Assembly: GCF_016900095.1 (NCBI RefSeq)
Contig: NZ_JACJJP010000002.1
Coordinates: forward strand, 62,001 to 126,000
DNA length: 64,000 nucleotides
Origin: Gemmiger formicilis
GTDB lineage: Bacteria > Bacillota > Clostridia > Oscillospirales > Ruminococcaceae
Direction: 5' to 3'
Part shown: positions 41,568 to 51,013 of the stretch, one piece after another
Layout: each line of letters opens with the position of its first letter
How positions within the stretch are numbered: the first letter of the stretch is position 1
Notes under the pieces: model-generated
Told to the model about the DNA's origin: nothing
The model's input: only the letters and a program-made list of their open reading frames with translations
The model's database searches: none
Program-made: the position numbers and the translations under genes

Positions 41568-42947
41568 ATGAAATTGACCAAATGGACCGCCGGCGTGCTG
41601 AGCATGGCCATGTTTGCTGCTTTGCTGACCGGTTGCAGCGGTGGTTCCGGCAGCTCCGCGTCCACCGCGGGCACCGCCACCGACGAAGCGGCCTCCACCG
41701 CCTCCACTGCCTCCACCGGCGAAAAGAAAACCCTGCAGTTCTGGTATCACTCTGCCGATCCGGTGACCGACGCCTACTTTGAGGATTACTTCAAAGAGCT
41801 GAACGCCAGCCAGGACCAGTACGAAGTGGTGTATACCAGCTTCTCCTTCGCCGACTTCCAGCAGCAGTTCCAGATGGCTGTCTCCACCAACACCATGCCG
41901 GACGTGGTCAGCCTGGGCTTCTCCAACATTGCGGCCTTCACCGCACAGGATTCCCTGCTGCCTCTGGATGACTATGTGGACCAGATCACCAACTACCAGT
42001 ATATCGACGATCAGCTGCTGGAAGGCACCCGCACCCTGGGCGACGGCGTGCTGTACGGCCTGCCCTTCGCCTACAACCAGGAAGTGGCCTGGTACAATGT
42101 GAAGGACTTTGAGGAAAATAACATCACCCCGCCCGAAACCCAGTCCGAATTCCTGCAGCTGTGCGAACAGTTTGCCGATCCCGCCAACTCCAAGTACTTC
42201 TACAGCCTGCGCGGCGTGCGTCCGTACGACAGCCTGGTTGCCTGGCTGTGGACCTACACCGACGGCCTGGGCTATGAAGGCTCCTGGTTCGACGACGAGG
42301 GCAACTGCATCCTGAGCGATCCCGCCTTTGCCGAAGCACTGGACACCTACGCCAACATCTATAAGAACAACTGGGTCTCCGGCGACTCCATCAACAACAA
42401 CTTCGACCAGATCGTGGCCGAGTTCGGTTCCGGCGTCTCCATGTATATCATTCACAACTCTTCTTCCGAAGCCACCCATCTGGAGAACCTGGGTGAAGGC
42501 AACTTTGCCGCCGCCCGCGTTCTGGCCAACGACCAGGGCCACTACTTCGCTTCCGGTCTGCAGCCCAACATCTACTGCATCCCCAACCAGGGCGAGGACA
42601 AGGACTACAGCGGCTCCGTGTGGCTCATTGATCAGCTGCTGAGCGCCGAGGTGGAAGGCGAATTGTGCCGCCAGCTGGGCCGCGTTCCCTGCAACGTCCA
42701 GGTTCAGGAACAGGATTGGTATTCCAGCGATCCCGAAATGATGCTGTACGCCAGCTACCTGACCGATCCCAACTACTACCAGATCGATAACCCGTACTGG
42801 CTGACCGACTTCTCCACTTTCATCACCGACGATATGACCGCCGACTTCCAGGCTGTCCTGATGGGCGACATGACCGCACAGGATTGCGTCAACGGCTGGG
42901 CCGAAGCAATCGACGGCTACCAGGCGGAGTACCTGGCCAACAAGTAA
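41568..42947 (+). CDS. Sugar-binding lipoprotein (family 1 solute-binding protein)
   Basis: A 459-residue receptor for the ABC importer. The signal peptide MKLTKWTAGVLSMAMFAALLTGC ends in the lipobox LLTGC, followed by a Ser/Thr/Ala-rich linker (~25 residues) that spaces it from the membrane. KKTLQFWYHSADPVTDAYF starts the family 1 fold. The aromatic-rich surface (many Trp/Tyr) fits an oligosaccharide ligand. AAGGAGG precedes the ATG. It is separated from the following hydrolase genes by 141 bases with a weak hairpin. Confidence 0.92.
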   Translation: MKLTKWTAGVLSMAMFAALLTGCSGGSGSSASTAGTATDEAASTASTASTGEKKTLQFWYHSADPVTDAYFEDYFKELNASQDQYEVVYTSFSFADFQQQFQMAVSTNTMPDVVSLGFSNIAAFTAQDSLLPLDDYVDQITNYQYIDDQLLEGTRTLGDGVLYGLPFAYNQEVAWYNVKDFEENNITPPETQSEFLQLCEQFADPANSKYFYSLRGVRPYDSLVAWLWTYTDGLGYEGSWFDDEGNCILSDPAFAEALDTYANIYKNNWVSGDSINNNFDQIVAEFGSGVSMYIIHNSSSEATHLENLGEGNFAAARVLANDQGHYFASGLQPNIYCIPNQGEDKDYSGSVWLIDQLLSAEVEGELCRQLGRVPCNVQVQEQDWYSSDPEMMLYASYLTDPNYYQIDNPYWLTDFSTFITDDMTADFQAVLMGDMTAQDCVNGWAEAIDGYQAEYLANK

Positions 42948-42991
42948 GCAAGGCACCATACGCTAAGTCTGGGCGCACGCCCAACTGAACC

Positions 42992-43052
42992 GACGCTGCG
43001 CCACGGGGGGGGAAAGTTTTTCTTACTTGCGTGACGCAGCTTCTTTTTTGCA
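42992..43052 (+). terminator. Weak hairpin after the binding-protein gene
   Basis: CTGCGCCACG pairs imperfectly with CGTGACGCAG across a ~28-base loop and is followed by CTTCTTTTTTG. It may partly terminate transcription so that the binding protein is made in excess of the downstream hydrolases. Confidence 0.5.
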
Positions 43053-43088
43053 TATATTTTGCATGATTTTGGCAAGGGAGGCAAAACA

Positions 43089-45098
43089 ATGGCGCAGCCA
43101 ACCGTTCTGTTTCAGGACGACTTCCGCTCGTTTTCCATCGGGCCGCTGCCTTTTGACCGGGAACATTCGGCCATGGGCGAATACCACTTCGTACAGCAGC
43201 CCGGGTACACCGGCGGCTGGTACGATCCCATCACCAACTGCAACTACCGTGGCCCCAACTGGATCGTCACCGCCTGTGACGGTGTGCATTATATGGAGCA
43301 GATGCGGGTCCGCAATCCCCTGACCCACAACGTCTGCCCGGTGCTCACCGCCGGGGACGAGGACTGGGGCGACTATACCTTCCGGGTGCGGATGCGGGCC
43401 CTGTGTACCACCGAGGAAGCCGGTCTTCTGTTCCGGTATCAGACCTCTCTGATGCATTATGCCTTTTTCCTCAACAACGGCAAAGCCCAGCTTTACCGGG
43501 TGGAAAAGAAAGAACGCACCCTGCTGGCCCAATGCGATTTTGCCTATGACTGCGACACCCTGTACACCCTGGAAGCCAGCTGCTGCGGCGCGCACCTGCG
43601 TTGCAGCGTAAACGGCCGGCTTCTGCTGGAAACGCAGGATGAGCGCTACGCCACCGGCAAAGTGGCGCTGGCTGCCTACATGCCGGCGCAGTACACCGAC
43701 GTTCTGGTGACCGCCACCCCCGAAGCCGCAGCGGCTTTCACCGCCCGGCGGGACGCCCGGGCGGCACGTGTGGCGGAAAAACGCCGCCTGTATGCCCAGC
43801 CCAAACTGTGGAAGATCATCAACCTGGAAAACTTCGGCGCTTCCCGCCAGATTCGTTTCGGCCACCTCACCGGCGGCACCGACTGGTATTTCGTCATTGC
43901 CCAGCACCAGAAACGGGTGTTCAAGGAACGCTACTGCAACATCAGCTGCCTGACCGCCGTGAGTATCGAAACCGGTCGAGTGCTTTGGCAGACCGGGGAA
44001 CCCTCTGCCCTGGCGGTCAACCAGGATACCACCTGTGACCTGCCCTTCCAGATTTACGACATCAACAATGACGGCATTGACGAGGTCATTGTGGCCCAGG
44101 ACTTCCATCTCAAGATTCTGGACGGCCGCACCGGCCGGGAGCTGCGGTCTATGCCCACCCCCTTCAACGACGACCCGGCGGATCAGATCCTGGGCATCGA
44201 GTTCCAGAAGCATGCCTTCGACCGCCTGAATGTGGATGCCATCCGCATCGTGAACGTGTCCGGCAAGGATCACCCCAGTGATATCCTCATCAAGGACCGC
44301 TATGCCCGGCTGTGGGTGTATGACGATCAGTTCAACCTGCTGTGGAAGTTTACCCACAACAACACCGGCCATTTTCCCTACGCCTACGACTTCAACGGGG
44401 ACGGCAAGGACGAAATCTTCAGCTGTTACAACATGATCAGCAGCGATGGCAAGCTGGTCTGGCAGCTGCCCATCAGTACCGACCACACCGACGAGATCGT
44501 TATCGGCCGGTTTGACCCCGATGTGGATGATGACCTTATTGCCATTGTGTCCGGGTGGGAAGGGTTCATGATCGTGGACAAGCAGGGCAACATCCGCGCC
44601 CGGGACATCAACGGTCACGGCCAGCGCATCAGTGTGGCCAACTACTGCCCCGACCGTCCCGGCCTGCAGATCTGCACCACTACCTACTGGGAAAACCAGG
44701 GCATTGTCTATCTCTACGACTGCAAAGGGCGAGAAATCTGGCACCAGGAACCCAAGTGCAACGGCAACGTCATTGCCCCGGTCAACTGGCAGGGGGATGG
44801 CACTGAGCTGATCCTGCTCAATGGTAACCCCGAACTGGGAGGCCTGATTGACGGGGAAGGGGACCAGGTGGTCCGGTTCCCGGCGGACGGCCATCCAGAC
44901 ATGTGCGCCGAGGTCATCGACCTCACCGGTGATGCCCGGGATGAAATCGTGCTATGGGATGCCAAGCACATGTACATTTACACCCAGGACCGTCCCTGCA
45001 CCCTGACTGACCGGGAGTATATCCCCCTGAAATACCCACACTGCAACTCTTCCAACTATCGCGGAGAGTTCTCTTTCGCCCGCTGGCGCCGGCGCTGA
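43089..45098 (+). CDS. Cytoplasmic beta-propeller protein, candidate rhamnogalacturonan lyase
   Basis: A 669-residue protein without signal peptide. Residues ~1-215 look like a concanavalin-type laminin-G/DUF1080 sandwich (FQDDFRSFSIGPLPF, WGDYTFRVRMRAL). Residues ~235-660 contain repeated FG-GAP/propeller blades with calcium-loop motifs DINNDGIDEVIV and DFNGDGKDEIF. Propellers of this kind occur in rhamnogalacturonan lyases (PL11) and related rhamnose-uronate lyases. Given two GH105 and a GH28 downstream, an intracellular lyase on imported rhamnogalacturonan fragments is likely but not proven. ATG 43089 follows AGGGAGG. Confidence 0.7.
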   Translation: MAQPTVLFQDDFRSFSIGPLPFDREHSAMGEYHFVQQPGYTGGWYDPITNCNYRGPNWIVTACDGVHYMEQMRVRNPLTHNVCPVLTAGDEDWGDYTFRVRMRALCTTEEAGLLFRYQTSLMHYAFFLNNGKAQLYRVEKKERTLLAQCDFAYDCDTLYTLEASCCGAHLRCSVNGRLLLETQDERYATGKVALAAYMPAQYTDVLVTATPEAAAAFTARRDARAARVAEKRRLYAQPKLWKIINLENFGASRQIRFGHLTGGTDWYFVIAQHQKRVFKERYCNISCLTAVSIETGRVLWQTGEPSALAVNQDTTCDLPFQIYDINNDGIDEVIVAQDFHLKILDGRTGRELRSMPTPFNDDPADQILGIEFQKHAFDRLNVDAIRIVNVSGKDHPSDILIKDRYARLWVYDDQFNLLWKFTHNNTGHFPYAYDFNGDGKDEIFSCYNMISSDGKLVWQLPISTDHTDEIVIGRFDPDVDDDLIAIVSGWEGFMIVDKQGNIRARDINGHGQRISVANYCPDRPGLQICTTTYWENQGIVYLYDCKGREIWHQEPKCNGNVIAPVNWQGDGTELILLNGNPELGGLIDGEGDQVVRFPADGHPDMCAEVIDLTGDARDEIVLWDAKHMYIYTQDRPCTLTDREYIPLKYPHCNSSNYRGEFSFARWRRR

Positions 45099-45141
45099 AC
45101 CGTCCGCCGTCCACCCACATACCTTTGACTGGAGAATTTTT

Positions 45142-46365
45142 ATGTTGTATGATCGCTACCTTCGGCAGTACGCCGCGGTATTCAGCCGTACCGACCGCAA
45201 TATGTGGAACTATGAGGATGGCTGTGTCCTGATCGGACTTTCTGCCCTGTACCGGGCCACTGGCGAAGAAGTGTTCCGGGATACCATCCAACGCTTCATT
45301 GACCGTTATATCGACGACACAGGCGCTATCCGCTGCTACGACCAGAAGGAATACAACCTGGATTACATCCCCACCGGCCGTGTCCTGTTTGAACTGTACG
45401 ACCGGACCGGAAATCCAAAATACCGCACCGCAATCGAAACACTGGAAGACCAGCTGCGCCACCAGCCCCGCACGGCCAGCGGCAGTTTCTGGCACAAAGG
45501 CATCTATCCCAATCAGGTCTGGCTGGACGGACTGTACATGGGCCTGCCGTACTATGTGACCTATGAACGCAAGTTCGGGGATGGCAGCCGCCTGGACGAT
45601 GTGATGCTGCAGTTCCGCAACGCCCGCGCTCATCTGTACGACCCCAAGACCGGCCTGTACTACCATGCCTGGGACGAATCCCGCCAGGCTTTCTGGGCAG
45701 ACAAAGAAACCGGCCTGTCCCCTAACATCTGGCTGCGGGCCCTGGGGTGGTACCTGATGGCGCTGGCCGATATCTACGACCTTTTCCCGGAAGAGCGAGC
45801 CGAGGACCGGCGGGAACTGGCGGCCCTGTGGAAGGAAGGCATCGACGGTATCCTGCGCTGGCAGGATCGGGACAGCGGGCTGTTCTATCAGCTGCCGGCC
45901 CTGCCTAATGTGCATGGCAACTATCTGGAAACCAGTGGTTCCCTGATGGTGGCGTACAGCCTGCTGAAAGGGGCCCGCCTGGGCGTTCTGTCCGATGAAA
46001 CCTATCGCCGCAGCGGGGAACAGGTGCTTATGGGTATTGCCTTGCGCAAGTTTACCATCAGCAACGGCCAGGTCAGCCTGAACGGCATCTGCAAGGGGGC
46101 CGGTCTGGGCCCGGCAGGAAACCTGCGCCGCAAGGGTACAGTGGAATACTACCTGTCGGAAGATGTGGTAGCCGATGAACAGAAGGGGGTGGGCGTCTGC
46201 ATGATGGCCTATGCCGAATATCTGCTGGCCCGGAAAGCCGATGCCCTGGCAAAGGATTTCCCCCGGGTGGAGATATTCACCAAGGAGTATGACCCCATCA
46301 TGCCCGGTGACGAAAAGTTCATCGCCTTTGAAGCCCGGCGCCGCGCCGAGGCCGCTGCCCGATGA
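45142..46365 (+). CDS. Unsaturated rhamnogalacturonyl hydrolase, GH105 family (first)
   Basis: A 407-residue (alpha/alpha)6-barrel glycosidase of GH105 (YteR/YesR-like), which removes the delta-4,5-unsaturated galacturonate left by rhamnogalacturonan lyases. The catalytic aspartate is in NQVWLDGLYMGLPYY, with GSFWHKGIYP just before it and LSPNIWLRALGWYLMALAD in the second half. It is cytoplasmic (no signal peptide). The stop overlaps the start of the next gene (ATGA). A second GH105 at 51879 shares these motifs but is 47 residues shorter, so the two probably have different substrate linkages. Confidence 0.9.
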   Translation: MLYDRYLRQYAAVFSRTDRNMWNYEDGCVLIGLSALYRATGEEVFRDTIQRFIDRYIDDTGAIRCYDQKEYNLDYIPTGRVLFELYDRTGNPKYRTAIETLEDQLRHQPRTASGSFWHKGIYPNQVWLDGLYMGLPYYVTYERKFGDGSRLDDVMLQFRNARAHLYDPKTGLYYHAWDESRQAFWADKETGLSPNIWLRALGWYLMALADIYDLFPEERAEDRRELAALWKEGIDGILRWQDRDSGLFYQLPALPNVHGNYLETSGSLMVAYSLLKGARLGVLSDETYRRSGEQVLMGIALRKFTISNGQVSLNGICKGAGLGPAGNLRRKGTVEYYLSEDVVADEQKGVGVCMMAYAEYLLARKADALAKDFPRVEIFTKEYDPIMPGDEKFIAFEARRRAEAAAR

Positions 46366-47810
46366 GCGCCCCCGCGCTGCGCACCGCTACCCCCGAATCC
46401 GTGGGCATACCCAGCGAGGCCCTGCATAGTGTGCTGGATTTCTGGGAGGAGCGAGGCCTGGCCATGCATAGCCTGCTTGTCATGCGGAGGGACAGGCTCG
46501 TGCTGGAAGCCTACTGGAAACCCTTTGGCCCCCAGACCCTGCACCGTATGTTTTCCCAGACCAAGAGCCTGGTTTCCCTGGCTATCGGGTTGCTGGAAGA
46601 GGAAGGCCGGCTTTGCCTGGATGACCCCATATGCCGGTATTTTCCGGACAAACTGCCTCCCGCTGGTCCCACTCCCGAACTGGCCGCCCTGACCATCCGG
46701 GAGATGCTGTGCATGGCCACCCCCTACCGACGTACTACCTACAAGGACCATCCCGGCCCCGACTGGGTGGGCAGTTTCTTTACCGCTCCGGCAGACCATG
46801 CCCCCGGACGGTTCTTTGCCTATGACACCAGCGCCACCCATGTGCTCTGTGCCCTGGTAGGCCGGTTGAGCGGGGAAGAACTGCTGCCTTATCTGTGCCG
46901 GAAATGCCTGGACGAGATCGGCTTTTCCCCCAAAGCCTACTGCCTGGGGGATCCCATGGGAATCCCCCAGGGTGGGTCGGGGCTGCTGGCCTGCCCCCGG
47001 GATATGTTGCGCCTGCTGCGTCTACTGGCCGCAGAGGGCCGGTGGGGCGGGCGGCAGCTGCTGCCCGCCGGCTATCTGCGGCAGGCTTTGTGCCGCCAGA
47101 TTGATACCGAAGCCAACAATGCCGGCGGCGAATGGGATTTCGCCCAGGGGTACGGCTACCAGTTCTGGCGGCTGTCCCACAACGGCTGGTGCCTGTACGG
47201 CATGGGCGGGCAGCTTTCCATCTGCCTGCCGGACAAGGACCTGCTGGTGGTTACCACTGCCGACACCCAGGGCCGCCAGGGCGGGGTGCAGCTGATTCTG
47301 GACGGGCTGTGGACCTGCCTGTGGCCCCGGCTTGCCCCGGACCCTTTGCCGGAAAATCCCCCGGCCTGGGCTGCCCTGCGCGAGCGGGTGCAGGCGCTGA
47401 CCCTGGCGCCGGTGGCCGGAATCCCCTGGCCGGGCTCTGCCGCCGGGCACGACGGCACCTACCGCCTGCACGGTCCCGCCGGCCTTCGGGAGATGACCCT
47501 GCGCAGCGGCGACGCCGGCGGAACCCTGGAGCTGTGCTATTCCTCCGGCACGGTGGTGCTGGACTTCGGAGCGGGCAGCTGCCATTGCGGCAGCTTCGCG
47601 GAAACACAGATTCCCTGCGCGGTTTCCGCTGCCTGGAAGGACGACCGGACCCTGTTGGTGCAGGTCTGCCTGCTGGGAGAGCGCACCGGCAGTCTGCTGG
47701 TGCAGGTTGTGTTTGCGGGGGACGCCGTGACCCTGCTGCTGCGCTGCCTGGAGGAGTACCCTGACCCCCGGTTTGAGGGAACAGCCGACGGAACACGGAA
47801 CCGTTCTTGA
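46362..47810 (+). CDS. Serine hydrolase of the class C beta-lactamase fold
   Basis: A 482-residue hydrolase with the penicillin-binding-like SxxK motif SQTK at 65-68, the YDTSATH (YxS/N-type) motif near 150, and the third-motif region near YGMGGQLSICLP. The C-terminal ~110 residues form an extra beta-rich domain. There is no signal peptide. In a pectin cluster the best guess is an esterase removing acetyl or other acyl groups from imported oligosaccharides; the family is too broad to be certain. Translationally coupled to the GH105 gene upstream. Confidence 0.8.
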   Translation: MSAPALRTATPESVGIPSEALHSVLDFWEERGLAMHSLLVMRRDRLVLEAYWKPFGPQTLHRMFSQTKSLVSLAIGLLEEEGRLCLDDPICRYFPDKLPPAGPTPELAALTIREMLCMATPYRRTTYKDHPGPDWVGSFFTAPADHAPGRFFAYDTSATHVLCALVGRLSGEELLPYLCRKCLDEIGFSPKAYCLGDPMGIPQGGSGLLACPRDMLRLLRLLAAEGRWGGRQLLPAGYLRQALCRQIDTEANNAGGEWDFAQGYGYQFWRLSHNGWCLYGMGGQLSICLPDKDLLVVTTADTQGRQGGVQLILDGLWTCLWPRLAPDPLPENPPAWAALRERVQALTLAPVAGIPWPGSAAGHDGTYRLHGPAGLREMTLRSGDAGGTLELCYSSGTVVLDFGAGSCHCGSFAETQIPCAVSAAWKDDRTLLVQVCLLGERTGSLLVQVVFAGDAVTLLLRCLEEYPDPRFEGTADGTRNRS

Positions 47811-47831
47811 AAACACGCAAAAGGAAATACT

Positions 47832-49895
47832 ATGAACGTTGATGCTTTGGAACGGGAAATTCTGGCCCGGATCCGTCCACCTCAGATTCCGAATTATAGC
47901 CTGAACATCTGCCGCTGTGGCGCGGTGCCGGGCGCCCGCACACCCCAGACTGCCGCCATCCAGCAGGCCATTGACCGGGTGGCCGCAGCCGGCGGGGGCC
48001 GGGTGGAGGTGCCTCGGGGTGTTTTTCTTACCGGGGCGCTGCGCCTGCGCAGCCATGTGGAACTGCACCTGCAAAGTCCCGCTTCGGTGCTGCGGTTTCT
48101 GCCCCGGGTGGACACGGGTGATTATCCGGTGGTGTTTTCCCACTGGGAAGGCACCCCCTGTTACAATTATTCGGCGCTGCTGTATGCCTGTGACGAAACC
48201 GATCTGGCTGTGACCGGCCCCGGTGTGCTGGATGGCCAGGGACGGCCGGATACCTGGTGGTCCTGGCACCATGAAGAGGAAAATCCCTGGTCCACCGAGA
48301 GCGCAGACCTGCAGGCACCGGCCCGCCGCCGTCTGCGCCGCATGAACCTGGAAGGGGTGCCGGTGGAGCAAAGACGGTTCGGGGATGGAGATTATCTGCG
48401 CCCCAACTTTGTGCAGTTCCTGCGCTGCGAGCGGGTACTGCTAAAGGAATTTACCATGCGGCACAGCCCCATGTGGAACCTGAACCCGGTGCTGTGCCGT
48501 AGCGTGGTCATACGGGGGCTGTGTATCGACTCTCACGGCCCCAACTCCGACGGCTGTGACCCGGAAAGCTGCGACGGGGTGCTCATCGAAAACTGCTTCT
48601 TTGACAATGGGGACGACTGCATCAGCCTGAAATCCGGCAGGGACCGGGACGGGCGTATTTTGGCTACGCCCTGCCGAAATGTGCTCATCCGCCACAACTT
48701 CTTTGCCGACGGCCACGGCGGTATTGCCCTGGGCAGCGAGATGAGCGGCGGGCTGTGCCGTATTGTGGCCCGTGGCAACCGGTTCGACAGCCCCAACCTG
48801 ACCTATGCCCTGCGGCTGAAAAGCAATGCCCGCCGGGGCAGAGTGGTGGAACAGGTGGTGCTGGCAGACAGCGACATCCGTACGGTGAGCGGGGCCGCGG
48901 TGCACGGCACCATGATGTATGAGGACGGTCCTGACGGCGACAACCTGCCGGTGTTCCGGGATATTCTGATCCAGAACGTCACCGCTCACGGCGGAGAGTA
49001 CGGCATTTTTCTCGAAGCCTTTTCCCAGGTGCCCATCACCGGGCTGGAACTGCGGCACATTCACATTGACGGTGTGACCCATCCGCTCTGGGCACAGAAC
49101 TGGAAAGATCCGGTGCTGGAGGATGTGTTCCTCAACGGCAGACCCTATCCCCGCCCTTACGGAGTGCACATTCTGGGAATTCCCGCCCCTGGGGCCGAAC
49201 TTCATGCCGCCAGCAACAGCTGCGTGCCGGGCACCCCGCCGGCCTACCGTTGGCAGTTCTGCCCGCCCGGCGGTGCCTGGCGGGACTGCGGCACCGGCAC
49301 CGTCTTCCGCCTTTCTGCCGCCATGCAGGCAGGGCGGCTGCGCCTGTGGGCCATCAATTCTCAGGGCTGCGGGGAGCAAAGCATGGAATACCACATTGTG
49401 CCGCCCCCTGAGCCGGGCGCGGCGCCGGGCACCCCCGGCAGTGCCGAAAACCGGCGCCTGCAGGCCCGGGGCATGCTGCCCGGCCCTACCGCCGGCGCGC
49501 CCGACGCCCCCATACGGCGGCGGACGCTGGCCAGTATGCTGGAACCGATGCTGAGTCCGGTGCCAGGCCTGCCCCCACTGGAAAGCGCTATCGTCCAGGG
49601 GGTCATGGCCCGCCAAGGGGATGCCTTGGCACCCAACGGTTTCCTCACCCGGGAAGAGCTTGCCACCGTGGCCATGTCCTGCTGCGCGGCCAACTACCGC
49701 AACGCATCCACCACCCGGCCCCATTGCGCCGACGCCGACCGAGTCAGCCCCATTCATGCCACCCAGGTGGCCCGGGCCTTGTATTTCGGCTTTATGAAGC
49801 TGGACGAAAGGGGCCGGTTTGACCCGGACCGCAGGGTTACCATGGCCCAGGCGGTGTGCACCCTCAACGCGGTGGCGGATTTCAACAGCCTGTAA
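47832..49895 (+). CDS. GH28 polygalacturonase-like glycosidase with C-terminal SLH-like segment
   Basis: A 687-residue protein. Residues ~20-450 are a right-handed beta-helix of GH28, with catalytic acids D240 (PNSDGCDPESC) and D261/D262 (NGDDCISLKSG), H295 in DGHGGIALGSE and a RLKSN motif. Residues ~455-535 look like an Ig/fibronectin-type sandwich, and ~575-687 contain SLH-like repeats (GFLTREELATVAM, FDPDRRVTMAQAVCTLNAV). No signal peptide is visible, so the protein would be cytoplasmic, where an S-layer-type domain is odd. It probably trims galacturonate from rhamnogalacturonan oligomers. Confidence 0.87.
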   Translation: MNVDALEREILARIRPPQIPNYSLNICRCGAVPGARTPQTAAIQQAIDRVAAAGGGRVEVPRGVFLTGALRLRSHVELHLQSPASVLRFLPRVDTGDYPVVFSHWEGTPCYNYSALLYACDETDLAVTGPGVLDGQGRPDTWWSWHHEEENPWSTESADLQAPARRRLRRMNLEGVPVEQRRFGDGDYLRPNFVQFLRCERVLLKEFTMRHSPMWNLNPVLCRSVVIRGLCIDSHGPNSDGCDPESCDGVLIENCFFDNGDDCISLKSGRDRDGRILATPCRNVLIRHNFFADGHGGIALGSEMSGGLCRIVARGNRFDSPNLTYALRLKSNARRGRVVEQVVLADSDIRTVSGAAVHGTMMYEDGPDGDNLPVFRDILIQNVTAHGGEYGIFLEAFSQVPITGLELRHIHIDGVTHPLWAQNWKDPVLEDVFLNGRPYPRPYGVHILGIPAPGAELHAASNSCVPGTPPAYRWQFCPPGGAWRDCGTGTVFRLSAAMQAGRLRLWAINSQGCGEQSMEYHIVPPPEPGAAPGTPGSAENRRLQARGMLPGPTAGAPDAPIRRRTLASMLEPMLSPVPGLPPLESAIVQGVMARQGDALAPNGFLTREELATVAMSCCAANYRNASTTRPHCADADRVSPIHATQVARALYFGFMKLDERGRFDPDRRVTMAQAVCTLNAVADFNSL

Positions 49896-50067
49896 CTGCA
49901 ATCTTTTGGTTCCGGTTTGCAATCATTCGTTTCGGATTTTGCAATTTCTCTGTTTTGAACAGCTTTGGCGTCCAGATTCGGTGGTTCTGCCCATTGAACA
50001 AACCGCCGCTGCGGGCTACACTCGTTTCAAAGCCCCTGCGGCTTATCTTTGGAGGAGGCATCGTCCT

Positions 50068-50985
50068 ATGTATTTGCCCTACGGAATCATCCCGCCCATC
50101 ATCACCCTTTTCACGCCGGAAGGTATCGTGCGATGTGACGCCCTGGCCGATATGGTCCGCCATCTCATTGACAATGGAGTGCACGGCGTGTTTCCCTTCG
50201 GCACCACCGGCGAGTTCTACGCCGTCAATGATGAGGAGTATGTCCGGGTCCTGACCACTGTGCGCCAGGCGGCCGCCGGCCGCAAGAACCGCTACGGAAA
50301 GCCCATCCAGCTGCTGGCCGGATGCAGCCACATCACCACCCGGGGCGTCATTCGTCTGGTGCACCTGGTGGAGCAGGTGGGGGGCTACGATGCCGTCAGC
50401 GTGCTGACCCCCATGTTCGTCAGCCAGACCCAGGACGAGTTGTATACCTATTACCGCACCATCGCCGAAGCGTCCTCGCTGCCGGTGATCATGTACAACA
50501 ACAAACCCAAAACCAACGTCAACATCGCCCCCGAAACCGCTGCCCGCCTGGCGCGGGATTGCCCCAACATCATCGGCATCAAGGATTCCACCGGGGATAT
50601 GACTACCTGTGAGGAATACCTGCGCCTGACCATGGACCAGCGGGACCATTTCCATGTGATGATGGGCCGTGACACCATGATCTATGCCGGCCTGCATTAC
50701 GGATGCTCGGGCGCTGTGGCCAGCTGTGCCAACGTGGCCCCCCGCATCGCTGCCGACATCTATGATAAGTTCATGGACGGCGACTGGAAGGGGGCGCTGG
50801 AAGCTCAGTACCGTCTGGCGCCGCTGCGCATTGCCTGCTCCATGGGCACCTTCCCCCAGGCCATCAAGGAAGGGCTGAACATGCAGGGCATTCCGGTAGG
50901 CAAGTGCCTGGACCCCATCCAGGAACTGACCCCGCCCGAAAAGGAAAAACTGCGCGCCGTTCTTGCGGGAATGGGCCTGCTGTAA
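50068..50985 (+). CDS. DapA-family aldolase/dehydratase, candidate keto-deoxy-glucarate lyase
   Basis: A 305-residue class I lyase of the DapA superfamily: carboxylate loop PFGTTGEFYAV (about 46-50), catalytic tyrosine in VIMYNNKP (Pro after a one-residue insertion relative to YNxP) and Schiff-base lysine in IIGIKDSTGD. It is in the same operon as galactarate dehydratase, and garR and glycerate kinase exist in the island while no GarL-type class II aldolase does. I infer that it may cleave 5-keto-4-deoxy-D-glucarate to pyruvate and tartronate semialdehyde. A KDG-type or other keto-acid substrate remains possible. GGAGGAGG precedes ATG 50068. Confidence 0.8.
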   Translation: MYLPYGIIPPIITLFTPEGIVRCDALADMVRHLIDNGVHGVFPFGTTGEFYAVNDEEYVRVLTTVRQAAAGRKNRYGKPIQLLAGCSHITTRGVIRLVHLVEQVGGYDAVSVLTPMFVSQTQDELYTYYRTIAEASSLPVIMYNNKPKTNVNIAPETAARLARDCPNIIGIKDSTGDMTTCEEYLRLTMDQRDHFHVMMGRDTMIYAGLHYGCSGAVASCANVAPRIAADIYDKFMDGDWKGALEAQYRLAPLRIACSMGTFPQAIKEGLNMQGIPVGKCLDPIQELTPPEKEKLRAVLAGMGLL

Positions 50986-51013
50986 CGGGAATTGCATTAA
51001 AAAGGAGCCGATT

